A stretch of DNA of 34,188 nt from Methanolinea sp. Lineage in GTDB: Archaea > Halobacteriota > Methanomicrobia > Methanomicrobiales > Methanospirillaceae. Where the stretch lies: positions 1 through 34,188 of the forward strand of contig JALOPW010000033.1 in assembly GCA_025453675.1 (NCBI GenBank), given 5' to 3'. The notes beneath the pieces are model-generated. The model was not told the origin of the DNA. It saw only the letters and a list, made by a program, of their open reading frames with translations, and searched no databases. This document shows positions 9,261 through 17,037 of this stretch, one piece after another. Numbering within the stretch: position 1 is the stretch's first letter; each line of letters starts with the position of its first letter. Both the position numbers and the translations under genes were made by a program.

Positions 9261-10130
9261 GTGAAGGTGAGGGAAGTACCGGTCGGGGATCTTCGGAGTC
9301 TTGAAGGTGCTGACTGGGTTGACCGGAAGAAACGTCCCTACATCGAAGGCGGGACCGCCTATGTCCCGGTAACGGAAGGGTTCTTCTCCACCACCACCAT
9401 ACCCCCCAGGAGGATCTACCAGGGGCGCGGCTACTCCATGATGGGAGACGTAGCGGTCTTCCATGGGAGGCGGCCTGACGATGAGGAGGTCAGGGCACTC
9501 ATCGAGTGGAGACGGCCCGCCGGAGTCCTCTGGGTTCAGTCCTGTGAGGGGGTCACAAGGACACCCCGGACAGAGGTTCTCGCCGGGGCGGTACATGAGG
9601 TGCGACACAGGGAATGCGGGATCACTTACTTCCTTGACCCTTCCAGGATTATGTTCGCGGTGGGAAACCGGACCGAAAAAGAGCGCATCAGCGCCCTGAC
9701 ACGCCCCGGTGAGCGGGTGGCTGATATGTATGCAGGTATCGGGTATTTTACCCTGCCAGCGGCCCTGGCAGGGGCACGGGTCCATGCCATGGAGATCCAT
9801 CCCCTGGCCTTTTCCTACCTTGAGCAAAATATCAGGGAGAACGGCGTCTCGCGCCAGGTAACCGCGGATCTGGGTGACTGCCGGGACTACCTCAACGGGA
9901 CCTATGATCGCATCCTCATGGGGCACTTCTCGAGCCTGGACCGGCTCTCCGATGCCCTGGCTCATGCAGGGCCTGGGACTGTCCTGCACGTCCACTCTGC
10001 AGGCGCAGGAAAGGATGCCATCAGCAGGTTCCTCGAGGAGCGTGAGGTCAACGCCCGCGTGGAGACCCATAGGGTAAAGAAACTGGCGCCTCATACCTGG
10101 CATTATGTGCAGGACGTGACGCTGGAATGA
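9261..10130 (+). CDS. Trm5/Tyw2-family SAM enzyme, probably Taw2
   Basis: A class I SAM-binding enzyme of the family that modifies G37 of tRNA-Phe. The SAM motif 'DMYAGIGYFTLPAAL' lies near residues 154-168, an acidic second motif 'HAMEIHPLAFSYLEQN' near 175-190, and 'YDRILMGHFSS' near 214-224. In Trm5 methyltransferases an N-(L/P)-P motif would be expected at that last position. Its replacement by a MGHFSS-like sequence and the short length (289 residues) suggest Taw2, which transfers an aminocarboxypropyl group in wyosine synthesis. This is judged by eye; a Trm5 assignment is the main alternative. Translation starts at GTG 9261, six bases after NMD3. Its end overlaps coaBC as ATGA. Confidence 0.8.
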   Translation: MKVREVPVGDLRSLEGADWVDRKKRPYIEGGTAYVPVTEGFFSTTTIPPRRIYQGRGYSMMGDVAVFHGRRPDDEEVRALIEWRRPAGVLWVQSCEGVTRTPRTEVLAGAVHEVRHRECGITYFLDPSRIMFAVGNRTEKERISALTRPGERVADMYAGIGYFTLPAALAGARVHAMEIHPLAFSYLEQNIRENGVSRQVTADLGDCRDYLNGTYDRILMGHFSSLDRLSDALAHAGPGTVLHVHSAGAGKDAISRFLEEREVNARVETHRVKKLAPHTWHYVQDVTLE

Positions 10131-11296
10131 GTGCACCCACCACGCTTGAAGGCAAAGAGATCGTGCTCGCGGTGACCGGCAGTATCGCCGCGGTGGAGAC
10201 AATAAGGCTCGCCCATGCCCTCCGGCGCAGGGGAGCGGGGGTCCAGGCGGTGATGAGCAATGCCGCCTGTGGCATCCTCCACCCGGAAGCGCTGACGTAT
10301 GCGACCGGCCGGCCGGCAATCACCGCCATCACCGGCATGGTGGAGCACGTGGCATCCTGTGGGGAGGGAGGGAAGGCCGACCTGCTCCTGATCGCCCCGG
10401 CAACCGCGAACACCCTCTGCAAGATTGCGTCGGGAATTGACGACACCCCGGTCACCACCTTTGCCACCACTGCGATCGGCAGGGGGATGCCCGTGGTGGT
10501 GGCGCCGGCCATGCACGAGAGCATGTTCAGGCACCCGGGGGTAGCCGGATGCCTGAAGACTCTGATGAAATGGGGGATCGTCGTGGTTGGTCCGCGTATT
10601 GAGGAGGGAAAGGCCAAGATTGCCGGGATCGAAGAGATCATCCTCCATTGCGAGCGGGAGCTGGTGGGAAATGCGCTCCCCGGGCGCCACGTCCTCATCA
10701 CCAGCGGGCCCTGCCAGGAGAGGGTTGATGACGTACGCATCCTCACCACGCGTTCCCGCGGGATGATGGGCCGGTCGCTGGCCATGCAGGCGTTCCGGCT
10801 TGGAGCCAGGGTCACGGTCGTGCACCAGGACCAATTTCCGGTCGTGGAGAACGTCTATGCATCGGACGCAAATTCGATGCACCGGGAAGTCATGCGCATC
10901 TGTAGTACCGATCCGGTGGATCTCTTCATCTCGGCCGCCGCAGTTTCAGACTTCAGCCCTGAGCCGTACTCCGGGAAGATACCGAGCGGGAGCGGGGTCA
11001 CTCTCACACTCCGCCCTCTCCCAAAGATCATCGACCAGGTGGTAGACGGTTTCCATATCCCCACCCTCGCCTTCAAGCTCGGCGACGATGCCGTAACAAA
11101 GGGCAGGACCATGGTCAGGGACAGTATCGGCCTCGTAGTGGCAAACGATCCCCTTGTGATGGGGAAAACCGACACCCGGGTGACCCTCCTTGGGCGGGAC
11201 GGGTTCACACGTGAGATATCCGGCCCAAAGGATGCCATCGCAGCAGACATCCTCAATTACGCCATTGAGGCGTTTCATTTCTCTCAAAAAGACTGA
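10127..11296 (+). CDS. coaBC: Bifunctional CoaBC: phosphopantothenate-cysteine ligase / decarboxylase
   Basis: CoaBC joins cysteine to 4'-phosphopantothenate and decarboxylates the product to 4'-phosphopantetheine in CoA synthesis. The N-terminal half (residues 1-185) is the flavin-dependent CoaC domain: 'VTGSIAAVETIRLAHALR' near 15-32, 'IAPATANTLCKIASG' near 88-102, and 'APAMHESMFRHP' near 126-137 as the PxMNxxMW-type loop. The C-terminal half is the CoaB ligase with 'VLITSGPCQERVDDVR' near 190-205 and 'AAAVSDFSP' near 270. The 389-residue length is normal. The ATG overlaps the preceding TGA as ATGA, so translation is probably coupled. It is the last gene of its operon; a block of non-coding repeats follows. 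Confidence 0.95.
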   Translation: MSAPTTLEGKEIVLAVTGSIAAVETIRLAHALRRRGAGVQAVMSNAACGILHPEALTYATGRPAITAITGMVEHVASCGEGGKADLLLIAPATANTLCKIASGIDDTPVTTFATTAIGRGMPVVVAPAMHESMFRHPGVAGCLKTLMKWGIVVVGPRIEEGKAKIAGIEEIILHCERELVGNALPGRHVLITSGPCQERVDDVRILTTRSRGMMGRSLAMQAFRLGARVTVVHQDQFPVVENVYASDANSMHREVMRICSTDPVDLFISAAAVSDFSPEPYSGKIPSGSGVTLTLRPLPKIIDQVVDGFHIPTLAFKLGDDAVTKGRTMVRDSIGLVVANDPLVMGKTDTRVTLLGRDGFTREISGPKDAIAADILNYAIEAFHFSQKD

Positions 11297-11310
11297 TTTT
11301 CAACCTCTTT

Positions 11311-11511
11311 GTGGCCCTTATGGCTGCAACCCCCTGATACAATGGGCCCATTATTGGGGTACACTCCTCTACGAAATGCCGCCGATCTACCCTGCCCACA
11401 GGCTATCGCGATGTGGAGGAGGGTTCGGAAAGGGCGCTTCGCCTGGGAATCCGTAGTTTTAGGGGGATTCCCCCCTTTCCCGCCTTATTTAAAATCGCAC
11501 TCATTCACCAG
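11311..11511. repeat. 216-base tandem repeat, copy 1 (degenerate)
   Basis: The shared core CACAGGCTATCGCG lies at 11397-11410. A weaker match to the 'GCAACCCCC..GATA' part occurs near 11330, 60-70 bases before the core. The copy ends in two alternative pairings: a GGGGG/CCCCC hairpin at about 11462-11475 and GGGAATCC/GGATTCCC, which share bases. No supported gene is seen here. Confidence 0.6.
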
Positions 11512-11726
11512 GACGCTCCTGGGGGCTCCGCCCCGCCGCTGTGGCAACCCCCCAATGCGATAGGTCCTGTGCTGGAGAACACTCCATTGCCAAGTGTCAC
11601 GATCCACCCTGCCCACAGGCTATCGCGTCGTGGGGGGGGCCTGGGGGAGGGGGTAGCGAGCCCCCTCCCCTCAATGATCAAATTCAATGACACCTCAAAA
11701 TAGAGAGAATACCGTACTCCCCTTCA
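11512..11726. repeat. 216-base tandem repeat, copy 2
   Basis: Starts with GACGCTCC at 11512-11519 and a CTCCGCCCCGC motif. The core CACAGGCTATCGCG is at 11614-11627, exactly 217 bases after copy 1. It is followed by a perfect ten-base stem GGGGAGGGGG/CCCCCTCCCC (11644-11653 with 11661-11670) around a seven-base loop. Short open frames here change frame between copies and look spurious. Confidence 0.7.
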
Positions 11727-11895
11727 GACGCTCCAGGAGCTCCGCCCCGCACGCTTACGCCACCCCCCAGTGAGATAGGCCAGAGTGCTGGGGAATTTTC
11801 CGCAACCAGGTGTCACAATTTACCCTCCTCACAGGCTATCGCGTCGTGGGGGGGGGACGCTGGAGGGGGGAGAATCCCCCCTCCGGTCAATTGAA
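11727..11895. repeat. 216-base tandem repeat, copy 3
   Basis: Starts with GACGCTCC at 11727-11734, 215 bases after copy 2, again followed by CTCCGCCCCGC. The core CACAGGCTATCGCG is at 11830-11843, 216 bases after that of copy 2. A perfect nine-base stem GGAGGGGGG/CCCCCCTCC (11862-11870 with 11876-11884) around AGAAT stands at the same offset as the stem in copy 2. The similarity fades after about 11895. Confidence 0.7.
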
Positions 11896-12173
11896 AATCA
11901 CTTTACCGCAATAAGAACCAAGAGAGCCTTGCATGAGGCACCCGCCAGGTCGCCCCGTGGTCGAGGGGCGAAGCCCTCGCCGGCATTTCCTACACCTTAT
12001 CAAAGAACTCCCACACCTCCTATGAAGGCAATCCGCCCTCAATCATACATCACCTCAGGCATCATCTCCCGCCAGGGAAGCAAAAACCATACATAGTGGA
12101 GATACAATCATGCCGGGACAGTTTCTTAATCTTTTAGCACGAACCTGTTGGAAGAATAAACCTTTTCACCCCG
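11896..12173. other. Non-coding spacer before the pantoate kinase operon
   Basis: No convincing gene is seen here. It contains a small hairpin CGAGGG/CCCTCG at 11962-11979 and then AT-richer sequence (12050-12165) that should hold the promoter for the next operon, though no clear TATA box could be singled out. Confidence 0.4.
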
Positions 12174-13049
12174 GTGATCCGCTTGAAATCTTTTGCCACT
12201 GCTTCCAGTCCCGGCCACCTGTCAGGGTATTTCAGACCGGTATACGGCCCGGACCCCCAGAGCACCGGGAGCATCGGGGCGGGCATTGTGATCCAGGAAG
12301 GGGTCACCACCACACTCTGGCCGGCAGATGCTACAGAGATTACCGTCGAACGCCGGGATCCGGTGTCCAGGCAGATTATCGAGGTGCTCCGGACCTCCCC
12401 TCCCATCACGTATCTCCTGGAGCGCCTCGCGGTCACCGCCAGTGTGAGGACCGAGTGCAGCCTTCCCATCGGGGCCGGGTTCGGCCTCTCTGCTGCGGCC
12501 CTCCTCTCCACCGCCACCGCGGCGAACGCACTCTTCAATCTCTCCCTTACCACGCAGGAATGCGGGGCGTACGCCCACGAAGCCGAGATTGTGCACCGTA
12601 CCGGCCTTGGAGACATCGCGGCCTGCATGGGGGGCGGGCGGGACTGCAGGAGGGGAGCCGGGACCGGCGCCGATATCGAACGCACATGGGACCTGCACGC
12701 TCCCCTCTGCGCCGTGGTCTTCGGGGCACTCCCCTCTCCGCAGGTGCTCGGTTCACTTGAAGCAATGGCCCGGGTGACCCGTGCATACCCGGGGCGCTGC
12801 CCAACCGATGCCCTGGACTTCTTCCGGCTCTCCAGGCGGTTCGCGGAGGAGAGCGGCCTTCTCACCCCCCAGGTCCTCGGCGCTCTCTCTGCCTGCGATC
12901 ATGCGGGTGTCCCGGCCACCATGACGATGCTCGGAAACGGTATCTTTGCCTGCGGGGAGGGGGCATTCAATCTCCTCTCACGGATGGGCGAGGCCTTCCT
13001 GCTGCACCCTGCAGAGGGGGGGGTACACCTCCTGGAGGTCGGCAGGTGA
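12174..13049 (+). CDS. Pantoate kinase (PoK, GHMP kinase family)
   Basis: PoK phosphorylates pantoate to 4-phosphopantoate, the archaeal alternative first step of CoA synthesis. The 291-residue product opens with 'SFATASSPGHLSGYFRPV', typical of the PoK branch, and has the GHMP glycine-rich ATP loop 'PIGAGFGLSAAALLS' near residues 97-111 and a 'GLGDIAACMGGG' segment near 147. The following gene, phosphopantothenate synthetase, catalyses the next step, which strongly supports the call. The frame has no ATG; GTG at 12174 is the first usable start after an in-frame stop at 12135-12137. No clear ribosome-binding site is visible. It overlaps the next gene as GTGA. Confidence 0.9.
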   Translation: MIRLKSFATASSPGHLSGYFRPVYGPDPQSTGSIGAGIVIQEGVTTTLWPADATEITVERRDPVSRQIIEVLRTSPPITYLLERLAVTASVRTECSLPIGAGFGLSAAALLSTATAANALFNLSLTTQECGAYAHEAEIVHRTGLGDIAACMGGGRDCRRGAGTGADIERTWDLHAPLCAVVFGALPSPQVLGSLEAMARVTRAYPGRCPTDALDFFRLSRRFAEESGLLTPQVLGALSACDHAGVPATMTMLGNGIFACGEGAFNLLSRMGEAFLLHPAEGGVHLLEVGR

Positions 13050-13777
13050 TACCCCCGGACCACCCCAGGTACCGCTCTCTCCTGGTGCGGGAACGTCTGG
13101 CCAGGTATGCTGCGGAAGGTATCGTATCCCTGGAGGGCCTGACCGCCCATGGCAGGGGCGAGGCGTTTGACTATCTTATCGGCGAGAAGACCACTGAAAG
13201 TGCCCTGATCGCAGAAAAGACGGCTGCTGCCCTGCTCCTCTGTGCAAAGAACCCGGTCATCTCCGTGAATGGGAACACTGCGGCACTGGCCGCGAATCTC
13301 CTCCCTGCACTGCAGGAGAACTCCCGCGCAAAGGTGGAGGTCAATCTCTTCCACCGGACAGATGAGCGTATGCGAAAGATCACCCGGTTGCTCCGGGACC
13401 AGGGCGTCCGGGTGGAGGAAGGGACGGCCGAGAGGCTGCTCCCTCTCTCCCATGACCGGGCCTTCTGCCAGAGGGGGGGGATCTTTGACGCAGACGTTGT
13501 CCTGGTTCCCCTGGAAGACGGGGACCGGTGCCAGGCGCTGCGTGGAATGGGCAAGACGGTGATCACGATTGATCTCAACCCACTCTCCAGGACTGCCCGG
13601 AGTGCCAGCCTGACCATCGTCGACGAACTCACCAGGGCACTGCCCAATATCACCACTTACTGTTCCTCCCTTACAAGGGATGAGGCGGTTATGCTGGCCG
13701 GGTCGCTCGAGAACGAATGGTTTCTTGCAGACGCACGAGAAGAAATGAAGCGAGGACTCTCCCATGCTCTGGATTGA
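13046..13777 (+). CDS. 4-phosphopantoate-beta-alanine ligase (archaeal PPS, DUF137)
   Basis: PPS joins 4-phosphopantoate to beta-alanine with ATP to give 4'-phosphopantothenate, the substrate of CoaBC encoded upstream in this window. The 243-residue protein shows the archaeal PPS pattern: N-terminal 'HPRYRSLLVRERLA', 'GRGEAFDYLIGE' near 32-43, the nucleotide-contacting 'SVNGNTAALAA' near 72-82, 'VEVNLFHRT' near 98, 'LEDGDRC' near 155 and 'TIDLNPLSRTAR' near 173-184. It starts at GTG 13046 inside the PoK stop (GTGA) and its end overlaps the next gene by 14 bases. The operon therefore makes PoK and PPS together. Confidence 0.92.
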   Translation: MIPPDHPRYRSLLVRERLARYAAEGIVSLEGLTAHGRGEAFDYLIGEKTTESALIAEKTAAALLLCAKNPVISVNGNTAALAANLLPALQENSRAKVEVNLFHRTDERMRKITRLLRDQGVRVEEGTAERLLPLSHDRAFCQRGGIFDADVVLVPLEDGDRCQALRGMGKTVITIDLNPLSRTARSASLTIVDELTRALPNITTYCSSLTRDEAVMLAGSLENEWFLADAREEMKRGLSHALD

Positions 13778-14752
13778 GAAGTACCGGCCCCGGACATTCG
13801 AAGAGATCATCGGGCAGGAAAAGGTGGTGGAGCGGCTGACCCATTTCGCCACTTCCCATGCCGTCCCGCACCTCATGCTGGCCGGTCCTCCCGGTACAGG
13901 GAAGAGTGCCAGCGTGGAGTGCCTGGCCCGGATCCTCTACCAGGACCATGCCGAAGAGAACCTCACGATCATACCCACCAGTGACCTCTTTTCTCTCGGG
14001 AGGAAGTTCCTTGAAGATGAGGAGCGGTATGCCCATCTCTACCGTGCCGACGAGAGTGTGCTCACGAACTTCAAGCGCATCATCAGGGAGTATTCATCTC
14101 TCCGGCCCCTCGATGCCGAGTTCAAACTCATTGCCTTTGAAGGGGCTTCGTCCCTCCCACGCGAAGCCCAGCAGGCACTCCGCCGGATCATGGAGCGGTC
14201 ATCGCGGACCTGCCGGTTCATCTACTGCACGAGCCATCCCTCGGCCATCATCCCGGCTATCGCTTCCCGATGCCTTCCGGTCTTTTTCTCCCCTCTTCCC
14301 GACCACCTTGTGGAATCCCATCTTCGCACCATCTGTGCACGAGAATGCGCCGGAGAATGCCCGGTTCCCGAAGACCAGATCGGGCTCCTGGTGGCAGCGG
14401 CACACGGGGACCTGCGAAAGGCGAGTCCGGGTCCGGGGCCAATCTCCTCTCCCTCTCCAGGACCGAGACAGGGCATGTGGCCACTGCCGCATTTTCCGCT
14501 CTCCAGTCGGGAGATGTACAGGCAGCCAGCCGCAGGATAGAGACCCTGATGATCGAGTACGGGCTCTCGGCGAGGGAGGTACTCAAAGAGATTGCAGAGG
14601 TGACAAGGAGAGAGTTCAACGACCCCCGCATCACCTGCGCCCTCGCAGATACGGATTCGCTCCTGGGGCACAGCCAGAATGAATATCTCCAGCTCAATGC
14701 GCTGGTGGTCAGAATAGGCAGGGAGGTCAGTCATGTCGGGCGTCCAGGATAA
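13764..14752 (+). CDS. Second, divergent RFC small-subunit paralogue, interrupted by a frameshift
   Basis: The N-terminal part reads as a clamp-loader AAA+ domain: 'MLWIEKYRPRTFEEIIGQ', Walker A GPPGTGKSA near residue 40, and the SRC motif 'IASRCLPVFF' near 169. Walker B is degenerate: where RFC has LDEAD this has AFEGAS, so the metal-binding aspartate is missing. After 'HGDLRKA' (about base 14423) the frame runs on into low-complexity sequence and stops at 14540. The natural continuation, 'ANLLSLSRTETGHVATAAF' and a collar domain with 'IETLMIEYGLSAREVLKEI', lies one frame back (-1) and stops at 14752. One extra G in the run at 14435-14438 would restore a protein of about 329 residues. This is either a true mutation or an indel error. 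It sits between PPS (14-base overlap) and a methyltransferase (20-base overlap). Confidence 0.8.
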
Positions 14753-15461
14753 GGTCCAGCAACACTATGACCAGGTAGCCGAGATTTACGATTCCCGCTA
14801 CAATCACAAGCGGGGCAGGTCCTACCATGCACATATCTCCCGCCACGTGATGTCCTGCCTGCCAGAGGGGGGCATGCTCCTTGATCTTGGGTGCGGGACC
14901 GGTCTCTTCGTCCACCGCTACTCGTCGCAGGGGGGCAATGCAGTAGGCCTGGATTTCTCCAGGGGCATGATCTTCCGGGCCCGGGACCGGAACAGGGACT
15001 CCGATTTCGGCATCGGAAATGCAGAGATTCTCCCTTTCAGGGATAAGGCGTTCGATGCCGTGGCGAGCCTGCTGGCCTTCTCCTACCTGAAGAACCCTGA
15101 GCAGATGCTGGCAGAGGCCTGGAGAGTGCTCAAACCAGGGGGAACGCTTGCCATCTGCACATTGGGGAGAAACCTCCTCACCTCGGGCCTTCCTGCAGTC
15201 TATACCCTGGGGGAGGTGATGCGGATCAGACGCGTGGGCATGGGGGCGTTCGGAGAGCGGTACTACGCCCCGGATGAGATGACCGGCCTCTTCGAGATGA
15301 CGGGATTCCGGGAGGTGACCGCGAGGCGGTGCTCATTCGCGCACCTGAACCTGGTGGATCCTCTCTACTCTCTTGCACGCCGGATCGAGCCTTTCGTGGA
15401 GGAGAAGATACCTTCTCTTGCCTACAACCTCCTTGTCAGCGGGAGAAAACCGGACCATTGA
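14733..15461 (+). CDS. Class I SAM-dependent methyltransferase
   Basis: A 242-residue soluble methyltransferase of the UbiE-like Rossmann type. SAM motif I 'LLDLGCGTGLF' is near residues 48-58, motif II 'VGLDFSRGM' near 70-78, 'FDAVASLLAFSYLKNPEQ' near 108-125 serves as motif IV, and 'RVLKPGGTLAICTLG' lies near 131-145. The N-terminal 'HYDQVAEIYDSRY' is also typical. The substrate cannot be told from sequence. The start overlaps the 3' end of the frameshifted RFC paralogue by 20 bases. It is the last gene of the PoK-PPS operon, and a strong hairpin overlaps its stop codon. Confidence 0.88.
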   Translation: MSGVQDKVQQHYDQVAEIYDSRYNHKRGRSYHAHISRHVMSCLPEGGMLLDLGCGTGLFVHRYSSQGGNAVGLDFSRGMIFRARDRNRDSDFGIGNAEILPFRDKAFDAVASLLAFSYLKNPEQMLAEAWRVLKPGGTLAICTLGRNLLTSGLPAVYTLGEVMRIRRVGMGAFGERYYAPDEMTGLFEMTGFREVTARRCSFAHLNLVDPLYSLARRIEPFVEEKIPSLAYNLLVSGRKPDH

Positions 15462-15486
15462 GAGGGTGAGGCATATGCACCCTCTC
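15460..15486. terminator. Hairpin between convergent genes
   Basis: Nine-base arms GAGAGGGTG (15460-15468) and CACCCTCTC (15478-15486) surround a nine-base loop. It lies between two converging genes, overlapping the methyltransferase stop. It could mark or protect transcript ends from both sides. No T-run follows directly, so termination itself is uncertain. Confidence 0.45.
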
Positions 15487-15514
15487 TGGTCCGCTCTCAA
15501 GGATCCGGCACCTG

Positions 15515-16864
15515 TTACTCTTTTTCCCTCTTCAGCCGCGCAACCATCCGTTCCTTCTTCTCCATCGCGGCCTGTGCGGCAGCCTCGACCGCCTGCTTCA
15601 TGAGAGTAAAGTCCCGCTCCCGGGTATCAACCACCTTTTTGACAGGGGTATAGGCGGCCTCCCGGAAGCGGGGAGAGAAGTCCTGCAGGCCGCGTTCGGT
15701 GCGGAGAAATGCACCGGGGTTCCCTGCCTCCACGGACCCGATCTCCTGTATCCTCACCCCTGCCCCCCTGATCACCTCCATGATCGAAGGAGCGGCAAAA
15801 GGAGGTGCGGTGATCAGCAATGCATCAAGGGAGACCCCCAGGTAATCGATGGAGAGCCGCTCAAGGAGCGCGCCAACCTCCTCCTGCACCAGCCCCCTCA
15901 CCTTCTCCTCGTCGATGATCACCCTGCATCCGGCAGTGGAGGCCAGTTCGTGCGCATCACCCCGAAGCCCCCCGTTGGTGACATCCGTCATCGCGTGGAT
16001 CCTTCGCAGCACAGGGCTTGCCAATAACGCCTCGCAGGCCTGGAGGAAGTGGAGGTTGATGGTCTGCTCCACGGCCTCGGGATACCCTGAATACAGTGCG
16101 GTGGTGGCGATGGTCCCCCCGCCTGCACCTTCGGTCATCAGGATCACGTCCCCGGGCCTGGCTTCACGGCGAGCTGTGAGGTGCTCTGCGATCCCGACGG
16201 TCCCCACGCAGCCGGTCATGCGGGATCCGAGTACCATGTCTCCGCCGATGCGGAGGGTGGAGCCCGCAACAAGGGGGACCCCCATGGACTCTCCCACCGC
16301 ACAGACCCCGGCAGTATACTCAAATATCTTGGCCACGTCGCCGCTGTCGGCCACGTGGATATCCGAGAAGAGGAGGAGGGGACGGGCACCCATGACATAG
16401 ACGTCCCTCATCGTGGCCCTGGTGACATGGAACCCGGCAAGAAATGGGAAATCCGAGAGGCGGGAGTGCATGCCGTCTACCGTGCAGACCACCTGGAGGC
16501 CGCGATCGCCGGGGAGGTCCGGGACCGGGACCGCGCCGGCATCGTCCATCTCATCCACCCCGACCGTGGCTCCGGTCCGCCCAATGATACGGGCGATCTG
16601 CCGGTGGGCAAAGAAATCGCCCGTACCCCGGGAACCAACACCGAACTCCCCCATACTGACACCGGCCTCCCTGAAAGTGAAGAGATCGCCTGCAAGGCCT
16701 GTGGTATTGCGCACCTCCGCGATCACCGCCCTCGCAAACGCATCCACGTACGAGAGGTCCGCGTCAGGCTTGAATCCCTGTATACACTCGACCAGGCGGT
16801 CCCTCACCGCATCTTCACGGAGCCCGGCAGAGAGGGCACGCCGGGTGAACTCCTCCACATCCAT
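15515..16864 (-). CDS. AIR synthase-related protein (PurM/SelD/HypE superfamily)
   Basis: A 449-residue cytosolic protein built from the ATP-binding PurM-type N and C domains, preceded by about 80 extra residues. Motifs in order: 'GTGDFFAHRQIARII' near 79-93, acidic 'GVDEMDDAGAV' near 102-112, 'CTVDGMHSRLSDFPFLAGFH' near 126-145, 'MGARPLLLFSDIHVAD' near 157-172, glycine-rich 'TEGAGGGTIATTALY' near 244, and 'MTDVTNGGLRGDAHELAS' near 293-310. Superfamily members activate a substrate carbonyl or selenide with ATP; which reaction this one performs is unknown. It resembles long archaeal HypE/SelD-related proteins. It is longer than PurM (about 350 residues) because of the N-terminal part and a charged C-terminal helix. 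It is transcribed against the methyltransferase. Confidence 0.8.
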   Translation of the reverse strand: MDVEEFTRRALSAGLREDAVRDRLVECIQGFKPDADLSYVDAFARAVIAEVRNTTGLAGDLFTFREAGVSMGEFGVGSRGTGDFFAHRQIARIIGRTGATVGVDEMDDAGAVPVPDLPGDRGLQVVCTVDGMHSRLSDFPFLAGFHVTRATMRDVYVMGARPLLLFSDIHVADSGDVAKIFEYTAGVCAVGESMGVPLVAGSTLRIGGDMVLGSRMTGCVGTVGIAEHLTARREARPGDVILMTEGAGGGTIATTALYSGYPEAVEQTINLHFLQACEALLASPVLRRIHAMTDVTNGGLRGDAHELASTAGCRVIIDEEKVRGLVQEEVGALLERLSIDYLGVSLDALLITAPPFAAPSIMEVIRGAGVRIQEIGSVEAGNPGAFLRTERGLQDFSPRFREAAYTPVKKVVDTRERDFTLMKQAVEAAAQAAMEKKERMVARLKREKE

Positions 16865-16999
16865 ATCCAGTGTTATTCATTGTTGATCGTGATAAGAGCG
16901 CAGCATGCACGCACGGAGGTATCCTAAAAATCTCTTCACTCTGATCACATTCCAAAAAAACGACATGATTCTCTTCAAGACGCAGGGATATGCAATCAT

Positions 17000-17020
17000 G
17001 AAAATGGCACAGCCATTTTC
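17000..17020. repeat. Short perfect hairpin, copy 2 of a paired element
   Basis: Nine-base arms GAAAATGGC and GCCATTTTC surround an ACA loop, and a further T-A pair extends the stem to ten. It has the same design as 3367-3387 but both arms carry matched changes. It lies 17 bases beyond the stop of the minus-strand secreted-protein gene. Confidence 0.55.
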
Positions 17021-17037
17021 ACATTAAAAATGAGGGA

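Noticed and set aside
9261-10130. Trm5 tRNA (guanine37-N1)-methyltransferase
   Set aside because: The N-(L/P)-P catalytic motif is absent and the length is short; Taw2 fits better, though the family cannot be fully separated by eye.
11309-12096. Several open frames of 80-103 codons in the repeat block
   Set aside because: They lie in different frames in the three repeat copies, are rich in Gly/Pro/Arg from GC-rich sequence, and have no plausible starts or motifs.
14415-14440. Programmed -1 frameshifting in the second RFC gene
   Set aside because: No slippery heptamer of the X-XXY-YYZ type and no obvious downstream pseudoknot was seen. A simple indel explains the sequence better.
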